A stretch of DNA of 64,000 bases, taken from assembly GCF_008704995.1 (NCBI RefSeq), contig NZ_CP023747.1, forward strand, positions 5,239,501 through 5,303,500, written 5' to 3'. Shown here one piece after another: positions 20,311 through 26,725 of this stretch. The notes beneath the pieces are model-generated. The model had not been told where the DNA came from, did no database searches, and saw only the letters and a list, made by a program, of their open reading frames with translations. Source of the DNA: Streptomyces nodosus (GTDB lineage Bacteria; Actinomycetota; Actinomycetes; Streptomycetales; Streptomycetaceae). Both the position numbers and the translations under genes were made by a program. How positions within the stretch are numbered: position 1 is the stretch's first letter; the number at the start of each line of letters is the position of its first letter.

Positions 20311-21399
20311 ATGACGACGCCCACGATCGAGCTGAAGCCCTCCGCCAACCCGCTCTCCGACGCGGAGCGGAACGCGATCCTGGCCAACCCCGGGTTCGGC
20401 CGCCACTTCACCGACCACATGGTGACGATCAAGTGGACCGAGGGCCGCGGCTGGCACGACGGACAGCTCGTCCCCTACGGCCCGCTCTCCCTCGACCCCG
20501 CGAACATGACGCTGCACTATGCGCAGGAGATCTTCGAGGGGCTCAAGGCGTACCGCCGGCCCGACGGCTCGGTCGCCGTCTTCCGCCCGGAGATGAACGC
20601 CCGCCGCTTCCAGCGCTCCGCCCGGCGCCTGGCCATGCCCGAGCTGCCGGTCGAGAGCTTCGTCGAGGCCTGTGACGCCCTCGTCCGCCAGGACATCGCC
20701 TGGGTGCCGGCGCACGGCGGCGAGGAGTCCCTCTATCTGCGCCCGTTCATGATCGCCAGCGAGGTCGGCCTCGGGGTGCGGCCGGCCAACGAGTACCTCT
20801 TCCTGGTCATCGCCTCCCCGGCCGGCGCCTACTTCGCGGGCGGCGTGAAGCCGGTCTCCATCTGGGTGTCGGAGGACCGGGTGCGCGCCGTCCCCGGCGG
20901 CATGGGCGACGCCAAGACCGGCGGCAACTACGCGGCCTCCCTGCTGGCCCAGGCCGAGGCCGCGGCCAAGGGCTGTGACCAGGTCTGCTATCTCGACGCA
21001 GTGGAGCACACCTGGGTCGAGGAGCTCGGCGGCATGAACCTGTACTTCGTGTACGGGAACAAGATCGTCACACCGTCGCTGACCGGCTCCATCCTGGAGG
21101 GCGTCACCCGTGACTCCCTGCTGACCGTCGCCCGTGAACTCGGCTACGAGGCCGAGGAGGGCCGAGTCTCCATCGACCAGTGGCAGACCGACTCCGAGAA
21201 CGGCACCCTCACCGAGGTCTTCGCCTGCGGCACCGCCGCCGTCATCACCCCGGTCGGCACGGTCAAGCGCGCCGGCGCCGAGTGGAAGCAGTCGGACGGC
21301 GAGCCGGGCGAGGTCACCGTCAAGCTCCGCGAGGCCCTGCTGGACCTCCAGCGCGGCACCCGCGAGGACACCCACGGCTGGATGCACCGGGTCGGCTAG
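20311..21399 (+). CDS. ilvE: Branched-chain amino acid aminotransferase
   Basis: PLP enzyme that makes the final transamination to Ile, Val and Leu (and the first breakdown step), class IV fold, 362 residues, BCAT type II-like. Seen are GPLSLDPANMTLHYAQEIFEG, the PLP Lys in MGDAKTGGNYAASL, YLDAVEHTWVEELGGMN, and the phosphate-binding ACGTAAVITPVG. The ATG at 20311 follows GAAGGA; the longer frame from 20227 has no support. Its TAG stop is part of the CTAG end of a palindromic repeat. Confidence 0.96.
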   Translation: MTTPTIELKPSANPLSDAERNAILANPGFGRHFTDHMVTIKWTEGRGWHDGQLVPYGPLSLDPANMTLHYAQEIFEGLKAYRRPDGSVAVFRPEMNARRFQRSARRLAMPELPVESFVEACDALVRQDIAWVPAHGGEESLYLRPFMIASEVGLGVRPANEYLFLVIASPAGAYFAGGVKPVSIWVSEDRVRAVPGGMGDAKTGGNYAASLLAQAEAAAKGCDQVCYLDAVEHTWVEELGGMNLYFVYGNKIVTPSLTGSILEGVTRDSLLTVARELGYEAEEGRVSIDQWQTDSENGTLTEVFACGTAAVITPVGTVKRAGAEWKQSDGEPGEVTVKLREALLDLQRGTREDTHGWMHRVG

Positions 21400-21569
21400 T
21401 GCCGCGACGGGGCGAACGTCGCCCGATGCGGCACTAGTGCCCCGACAGGCAACGTTCGCCCCGTCGCGACGCCCGGCACGCACTCTCGCCACGCTCGACT
21501 GCGCTCGCGCGGGAGGTGCCCCCACGACGCCGCTCCTTGACGGGCAAACGTTGCCTGCCGCGGCACTAG
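21396..21569. repeat. CTAG-flanked palindromic intergenic element
   Basis: Three CTAGTGCC / GGCACTAG ends are visible. CTAGTGCCGC (21396-21405) pairs with GCGGCACTAG (21428-21437). From 21434 a second, larger inverted repeat has about 31-base imperfect arms (21434-21465 and 21539-21569) around GGCAACGTT / AACGTTGCC. The middle (about 21470-21535) contains a GC-rich stretch of a kind I recall as scattered through Streptomyces intergenic regions. It looks like a MITE-like or REP-like element, and its end supplies the stop codon of ilvE. Confidence 0.6.
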
Positions 21570-21587
21570 GTTCCGGCGGAACGCATC

Positions 21588-21626
21588 GAGGGCCGCTCCC
21601 GGACTTCAGGACCGGGGGCGGCCCTC
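21588..21626 (+). terminator. Hairpin terminator after ilvE and the repeat
   Basis: GAGGGCCGCTCCCGG pairs with CCGGGGGCGGCCCTC (one mismatch) around a 9-base loop and is followed by GGGGTCTTC. It probably ends the ilvE transcript and protects the urease operon from read-through. Confidence 0.65.
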
Positions 21627-21703
21627 GGGGTCTTCGAGTTCGAGTGACGTTCCATACATCTGCCGGGCCTGGTAGACCTCTGGTGCGAACACCTGCCTTG
21701 CAT

Positions 21704-21720
21704 TTAGAGTGCCGCTCTAA
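21704..21720. promoter_or_regulatory. Candidate TetR operator of the urease-agmatine operon
   Basis: TTAGAG (21704-21709), five bases, then CTCTAA (21715-21720): a perfect inverted repeat 48 bases before the ureAB start. It is AT-rich against its surroundings and has the size of a TetR site. The operon ends with a TetR gene, so autoregulation at this site is likely. Confidence 0.5.
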
Positions 21721-21768
21721 GTCAAGGACCAGAGGTACGGCAGATCAGAGGCAAGGAGGCGCCGCCCC

Positions 21769-22473
21769 GTGAGACTCACCCCCACGGAACGCGACCGGCT
21801 GCTGCTCTTCGGGGCCGCCGAACTGGCCCGGGCCCGCAGGGGCCGCGGGCTCAGGCTCAATGTGCCGGAGGCCACCGCGCTGATCGCCGACACGGTGTGC
21901 GAGGCGGCCCGTGACGGCGCCCGGCTGGCCGAGGCCGTCGAGCGCGCCCGTGCGGTCCTCGGCCCGGACGACGTACTGCCGGGTGTCGCGGACATCGTCG
22001 CCGAGGTGCAGGTCGAGGCCGTCTTCGAGGACGGCTCGCGCCTGGCGGTCGTCACCGACCCCATCGGGGGCGGGCTGGGGGAGGAGGCGCCGGGCGCGCT
22101 GCTGCCGGGCCCGCAGCAGCCCGAACCGGAGGAGGCGCTCCGGCTGACGGTCACCAACACGGCGACCGTGCCGGTCTCCGTCACCTCCCACTTCCACTTC
22201 TTCGAGGCCAACCCACGGCTCGACTTCGACCGGGCCGAGGCCTACGGCATGCGGCTCGCCGTGCCCGCCGGCTCCTCGGTGCGGTTCGGGCCCGGCGAGA
22301 GCGCCGAGGTCGGCCTGGTGCCGATCGGCGGCGAGCGGATCGCGATCGGCTTCGCGGGCCTGGTCGACGGGCCGCTGGACGCCCCGGGGGCCAAGGAGGA
22401 GGCCCTGCGCCGGGCCGCCGCCTGCGGATATCTGGGAACCCCGGGCGCCGGGCGCGAAGGAGACGCACGATGA
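21769..22473 (+). CDS. ureAB: Fused urease gamma/beta subunit
   Basis: Protein of 234 residues. Residues 1-100 are the gamma subunit (MRLTPTERDRLLLFGAAELA, EATALIADTVCEAARDG, DVLPGVADIVAEVQVEAVFEDG) and residues about 120-225 are the beta subunit (LTVTNTATVPVSVTSHFHFFEANPRLDFDR, GMRLAVPAGSSVRFGPGE). In urease these non-catalytic parts assemble with UreC. GTG start after AAGGAGG. Its end overlaps the ureC start by four bases (ATGA), so translation is coupled. No ureE, F, G or D gene is in the window, which is unusual for a urease locus. Confidence 0.9.
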   Translation: MRLTPTERDRLLLFGAAELARARRGRGLRLNVPEATALIADTVCEAARDGARLAEAVERARAVLGPDDVLPGVADIVAEVQVEAVFEDGSRLAVVTDPIGGGLGEEAPGALLPGPQQPEPEEALRLTVTNTATVPVSVTSHFHFFEANPRLDFDRAEAYGMRLAVPAGSSVRFGPGESAEVGLVPIGGERIAIGFAGLVDGPLDAPGAKEEALRRAAACGYLGTPGAGREGDAR

Positions 22474-24152
22474 ACCCGTACGAGTACGCCGCCACCCACG
22501 GCCCCCGCGCCGGAGACCGCATACGGCTCGGCGACTCCGGACTGGTGGTGCGGATCGAGTCCGACGCACAGAAGTACGGCGACGAGTTCCTCGCCGGCTT
22601 CGGCAAGACCGCCCGTGACGGGCTGCACCTCAAGGCCGCGTCCGTGCGGGAGACCTGCGACGTCGTCATCAGCAACGTGGTCGTGATCGACGCGGTGCAG
22701 GGCATCCGCAAGGTCTCGATCGGCATCCGGGAGGGCCGGATCCACGCCATCGGGCGCGCCGGGAACCCCGACACCCTCGACGGGGTCGACGTGGTGGTCG
22801 GCACGGGGACGTCGATCGTGTCCGGCGAGGGGCTGATCGCCACCGCAGGGGCGGTCGACACCCATGTCCATCTGCTGTCGCCGCGCATCATGGAGGCCTC
22901 CCTCGCCTCCGGGGTGACCACGATCATCGGCCAGGAGTTCGGCCCGGTGTGGGGCGTCGGCGTCAACTCGCCCTGGGCGTTGCGGCACGCGTTCCGGGCC
23001 TTCGACGCCTGGCCCGTCAACATCGGCTTTCTGGGCCGGGGCTCCTCCTCCGATCCCGCGCCCCTGGTCGAGGCGCTGGCGGAGGGCGGCGCCTCGGGCT
23101 TCAAGGTGCACGAGGACATGGGCGCCCACACCCGGGCCCTGGACACGGCGCTGCGGGTCGCCGAGGAGCACGACGTCCAGGTCGCGCTGCACAGCGACGG
23201 GCTGAACGAGTGCCTGTCGGTGGAGGACACCCTGCGCGTCCTCGAGGGCCGGACCATCCACGCCTTCCATATCGAGGGCTGCGGCGGCGGCCATGTGCCC
23301 AACGTCCTGAAGATGGCCGGTGTACCGAACGTCATCGGCTCCTCCACCAACCCCACCCTGCCCTTCGGCCGGGACGCCGTCGCCGAGCACTACGGCATGA
23401 TCGTCTCGGTCCATGACCTCAAGACCGACCTGCCGGGCGACGCCGCCATGGCCCGGGACCGGATCCGCGCCGGGACCATGGGCGCCGAGGATGTGCTGCA
23501 CGACCTGGGGGCCATCGGGATCACCTCGTCCGACGCCCAGGGCATGGGCCGCGCGGGCGAGACCGTGCGCCGCACCTTCGCGATGGCCGGGAAGATGAAG
23601 GCCGAACTCGGCCCCCTGGAGGGCGACGGCGAGGGCGACGACAACGCCCGGGTGCTGCGCTATATCGCCAAACTGACCGTCAACCCGGCCATCGCGCACG
23701 GGCTCGCCCATGAGGTGGGGTCCATCGAGACCGGCAAGCTGGCCGACATCGTGCTGTGGCGGCCGGAGTACTTCGGGGCCAAGCCGCAGCTCGTCCTCAA
23801 GGCCGGCTTCCCCGCGTACGGGGTGGTCGGCGACCCGAACGCGGCCACCGACACCAGCGAGCCCCTGGTGCTCGGCCCCCAGTTCGGTGCCCATGGCGCC
23901 ACGGCCGCCGAGCTCTCCGTCGCCTTTGTCGCCCGGGCGGCCCTGGACCAGGGCGGGGACCGGATGCCGACCCGGCGCCGCCGGGTGGCGGTCCGCGGCA
24001 CCCGGGGCATCGGCCCGGCCGATCTGCGCCTCAACTCCCGTACCGGAACGGTGGACGTCGACCGGCGCACCGGCCTGGTCACCCTCGACGGCGACCCGGT
24101 CCGCTCCGCGCCCGCCGACTCGGTCTCCCTCAACCGTCTGTACTTCCTGTGA
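22470..24152 (+). CDS. ureC: Urease alpha subunit-like amidohydrolase, divergent flap
   Basis: Protein of 560 residues in the urease alpha family, a nickel amidohydrolase. Metal ligands are kept: H132 and H134 in DTHVHLL, the carbamylated Lys K212 with HED in GFKVHEDMG, His in LHSDGLNE, His in HAFHIEGCGGGH, and Asp in TSSDAQGMGR. The mobile flap, in normal urease CHH (Cys319), reads V-H-D at 314-316, so the flap cysteine is absent and the second His is Asp. The loop after GVTTII is also shorter. With no maturation genes nearby it may be a slow urease or act on another ureido or guanidino compound. Confidence 0.87.
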   Translation: MNPYEYAATHGPRAGDRIRLGDSGLVVRIESDAQKYGDEFLAGFGKTARDGLHLKAASVRETCDVVISNVVVIDAVQGIRKVSIGIREGRIHAIGRAGNPDTLDGVDVVVGTGTSIVSGEGLIATAGAVDTHVHLLSPRIMEASLASGVTTIIGQEFGPVWGVGVNSPWALRHAFRAFDAWPVNIGFLGRGSSSDPAPLVEALAEGGASGFKVHEDMGAHTRALDTALRVAEEHDVQVALHSDGLNECLSVEDTLRVLEGRTIHAFHIEGCGGGHVPNVLKMAGVPNVIGSSTNPTLPFGRDAVAEHYGMIVSVHDLKTDLPGDAAMARDRIRAGTMGAEDVLHDLGAIGITSSDAQGMGRAGETVRRTFAMAGKMKAELGPLEGDGEGDDNARVLRYIAKLTVNPAIAHGLAHEVGSIETGKLADIVLWRPEYFGAKPQLVLKAGFPAYGVVGDPNAATDTSEPLVLGPQFGAHGATAAELSVAFVARAALDQGGDRMPTRRRRVAVRGTRGIGPADLRLNSRTGTVDVDRRTGLVTLDGDPVRSAPADSVSLNRLYFL

Positions 24153-24172
24153 CCCCCGTGAGGACCCCTGCC

Positions 24173-25213
24173 ATGAGCACCCCCGCCGCCGACGGCTTCC
24201 GTATGCCCGCCGAGTGGACCCCGCACGAGCGCACCTGGATGGCCTGGCCGGGCCCCAACCCGACCTTCGACGACCCGGACGACCTCGCCGCCTCCCGCGC
24301 GGCCTGGGCGTCGGTGGCCCGCGCGGTCCGCCGCTTCGAACCGGTCACCGTGGTCTGCGGCCCCGGACAGTCCACCGAGGCGCGGGCCCTGCTGGGCGAG
24401 GGCGTCGACACCGTGGAACGTGACCTGGACGACGCCTGGATGCGGGACATCGGCCCCACCTTCCTCACCGACGGCGGCGGCCGGCTCGCCGCCGTGGACT
24501 GGACGTTCAACGGCTGGGGAGCCCAGGACTGGGCCCGCTGGGAGCACGACTCCAAGATCGCCGCCTTTGTCTCGGACCTCGCCGGGGCGCGCACCTATGC
24601 CTCGCAGCTGGTCAACGAGGGCGGTGGGATCCATGTCGACGGCGAGGGGACCGTGCTGCTCACCGAGACCGTGCAGCTCGGCCCCGAGCGCAATCCGCAC
24701 TGGACCAGGGAACAGGTCGAGGCGGAGATCCACGCCCATCTCGGCACCCGCAAGGCGATCTGGCTGCCGCGCGGGCTGACCGGCGACTACCCCCCGTACG
24801 GCTACGGCACCCTCGGCCATGTCGACATCGTCGCCGCCTTCGCCCGCCCCGGTGTGGTGGTCGCCCATCACCAGCCGGATCCGGCCCACCCCGACCACGA
24901 GGTGACCCGGGAGGTCATCGGGATCCTGAAGTCCGCCACCGACGCCCAGGGCCGGCCCCTGGAGGTCGTCGAGGTTCCCGCCCCTACGGTCCTGGAGGCC
25001 GACGGCCACTGGGCCGACTACTCCTACATCAACCACTACCTCCCCAACGACGGTGTGGTGCTGTGCGGCTTCGACGACCCCCGGGACGAGACCGCCGCCG
25101 GCATCTTCCGCAAGCTCTTCCCCCGGCGCACGGTCACCCTGGTCGACGCACGTACGATCTTTGCCGGTGGCGGGGGCATCCACTGCATCACCCAGCAGCA
25201 GCCCAGGGTCTGA
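24173..25213 (+). CDS. aguA: Agmatine deiminase
   Basis: Hydrolyses agmatine to N-carbamoylputrescine and ammonia. 346 residues, the guanidino-modifying alpha/beta-propeller fold: MPAEWTPHERTWMAWPG, DDAWMRDIGPTF, NEGGGIHVDGEG, YGYGTLGHVDIVAAFARPG, and the catalytic Cys in FAGGGGIHCITQQ at the C-terminus. The ATG at 24173 gives the normal length. It lies 20 bases after the urease-like alpha gene and 18 bases before the tetR gene, so all four are one operon. No N-carbamoylputrescine amidase is seen nearby. Confidence 0.93.
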   Translation: MSTPAADGFRMPAEWTPHERTWMAWPGPNPTFDDPDDLAASRAAWASVARAVRRFEPVTVVCGPGQSTEARALLGEGVDTVERDLDDAWMRDIGPTFLTDGGGRLAAVDWTFNGWGAQDWARWEHDSKIAAFVSDLAGARTYASQLVNEGGGIHVDGEGTVLLTETVQLGPERNPHWTREQVEAEIHAHLGTRKAIWLPRGLTGDYPPYGYGTLGHVDIVAAFARPGVVVAHHQPDPAHPDHEVTREVIGILKSATDAQGRPLEVVEVPAPTVLEADGHWADYSYINHYLPNDGVVLCGFDDPRDETAAGIFRKLFPRRTVTLVDARTIFAGGGGIHCITQQQPRV

Positions 25214-25231
25214 GAGGTCGAGGAGTCGCGG

Positions 25232-25852
25232 ATGACCGACGCTGCCCGGGCGCGGCGCAACGCGCCCCCACGCGAGGAGGTGCTCGCCGCGGCCATGGGC
25301 ATGATCGCCGAAGGCGGTCTGGAGAAGCTCACCATGGCGGCGCTCGGCCGGGAGGTCGGGATGAGCAGTGGCCATCTGCTCTACTACTTCCGCTCCAAGG
25401 ACGAGCTGCTGCTGCGGACCCTGGAGTGGAGCGAGGGCCGACTGGGCGCCGCACGCGGACGCCTGCTCAGCGGTACCGCCCCGGCCCGGGAGCGGCTGGA
25501 CGCCTATGTCGACCTGTATGTCCCCGCCGGTCACCGTGACCCGCACTGGTCGCTCTGGCTGGAGGTCTGGAACCGCTCGCAGAACGCCGACGACGACGCC
25601 CGGGACCGGCAGGCCGCCATCGAGAAGGCCTGGCACCGTGATCTGGTCGCCCTGCTCGCCGAGGGGGTGTCCGGGGGAGAGTTCCGGGCGGTCGACCCGG
25701 ACCGCTTCGCCGCCCGGCTGCGCGCGCTCCTCGACGGCTTCTCCATCCATGTGGCGATCGGCCTGCGCGGCACCGACCGGGAGCGGATCCTCGGACATGT
25801 CAGGGACTTCCTGGACGAGTCGCTGGACGGACGGGGACGCGTGGACAGCTGA
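25232..25852 (+). CDS. TetR-family regulator of the urease-agmatine operon
   Basis: Protein of 206 residues. Helix-turn-helix: VLAAAMGMIAEGGLEKLTMAALGREVGM, SSGHLLYYFRSKDELL. The C-terminal half (ERLDAYVDLYVPAGHRDPHWSLWLEVWNRS) resembles BetI-like C-terminal domains. It is the last gene of the operon and probably represses it through the palindrome at 21704-21720; agmatine or a breakdown product is a plausible inducer. Confidence 0.9.
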   Translation: MTDAARARRNAPPREEVLAAAMGMIAEGGLEKLTMAALGREVGMSSGHLLYYFRSKDELLLRTLEWSEGRLGAARGRLLSGTAPARERLDAYVDLYVPAGHRDPHWSLWLEVWNRSQNADDDARDRQAAIEKAWHRDLVALLAEGVSGGEFRAVDPDRFAARLRALLDGFSIHVAIGLRGTDRERILGHVRDFLDESLDGRGRVDS

Positions 25853-26037
25853 GATGCCCTTGCATCCCTGGGGACCCGGCGCGGACGTCTGTTCGAAGGA
25901 CGTCCGGGAGTGCCGGCCCCGGTGGGGGCGGTGTTCTCCCCTCGCAGGTCAGCGGCACCTTTCTGCCGCCAGGGCGTCGACTCGACCAATTCCGCTGAAT
26001 AACCAGGATTCACCCACCCATCCACCCATTCATGTCG

Positions 26038-26055
26038 TGTGATGTGGATCACATC
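26038..26055. promoter_or_regulatory. CRP-like palindrome
   Basis: TGTGA (26038-26042), six bases, TCACA (26049-26053) matches the CRP consensus exactly. Overlapping it, GATGTG-GAT-CACATC (26041-26055) is also a perfect palindrome. It lies about 670 bases before the next plus-strand gene, so if used it is either a remote site or belongs to an unrecognised transcript. Confidence 0.45.
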
Positions 26056-26456
26056 TGGATGGCTACTCCTTGTTCATGTCACGGCGGAAACCTCCGGCCG
26101 GCCCCGCTGTGCAGTTCGGCTGAAATCAGCGGGCTCGTCATGGGTGGCGGCGTGCATATGGGGCGGCTCCGGCGCCTCGTCGGTCAGGGTTCGCCACCTC
26201 CGGATGCGTGATCACCGGGCGTGGATCGACGTGCGAGCAGGCGGGCCGGTGGCTGAAGATCGCTCATTCAATTCCGGCATCCCGCGAGGAAGCTGGCGAA
26301 TCGGAGAAGAGATTGAAAACGGGAAGGACGGGCACACCGGGGAACTCTCGGTGACGTCTCCCTTCGGTCGCTGCGACCCCCGCACCCCGAGAATCCTTTG
26401 CATTCCTTTCAGTTGATCTATGCTCTTGGCGGTCGCTGGGGAGCGGGGGCGCTTGT

Positions 26457-26477
26457 ATCGGATTCCTTGAATCCGAT
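26457..26477. promoter_or_regulatory. Perfect 9-bp inverted repeat
   Basis: ATCGGATTC (26457-26465), spacer CTT, GAATCCGAT (26469-26477), then TCTTTCTC. It could be a small terminator on the plus strand (three-base loop plus T-rich tail) or an operator. No gene ends directly before it. Confidence 0.4.
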
Positions 26478-26614
26478 TCTTTCTCGTGGTTGCGTGCGTG
26501 ACCATTCAGGGGGAGGGGGGAGGCGATAAGGATCGGCCAAAGTCCATGGCCGCGTCTGCTGTCACATGTCGTGAGTCCATCGAGCGCCTTCGGCTTTCTT
26601 GCGGAGACTTTCGA

Positions 26615-26629
26615 GCACTTTTAAAGTGC
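26615..26629. promoter_or_regulatory. Perfect 7-bp inverted repeat before the DUF1906 gene
   Basis: GCACTTT (26615-26621), T, AAAGTGC (26623-26629). It is AT-rich and 97 bases before the start of the DUF1906 protein gene, a sensible place for an operator. The regulator is unknown. Confidence 0.4.
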
Positions 26630-26725
26630 ATATCCCTGATCCACGCGCCAGACTGCCTCCGCTGATGGCGGTCGTTGTGCTCTGCCTCCTTTTCTTAATC
26701 CGTCAAGCAGTTCAGGAGTCCTGGT

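Larger units (their letters stand above)
25853..26725. other. Long non-coding region, lower GC, with several palindromes
   Basis: There is no convincing gene in 873 bases; open frames here lack codon bias and ribosome sites. The stretch is clearly richer in A and T than its neighbours, especially 26240-26720. It holds three perfect palindromes, listed separately (26038-26055, 26457-26477, 26615-26629). It marks the left edge of an island whose genes also have atypical composition. It may contain the promoter region of the next gene and the remains of lost genes. Confidence 0.5.

Noticed and set aside
26039..26416. ORF of 125 codons in the gap before the DUF1906 gene
   Set aside because: It has no ribosome site, no Streptomyces codon bias and no recognisable domain, and it begins inside the CRP-like palindrome.
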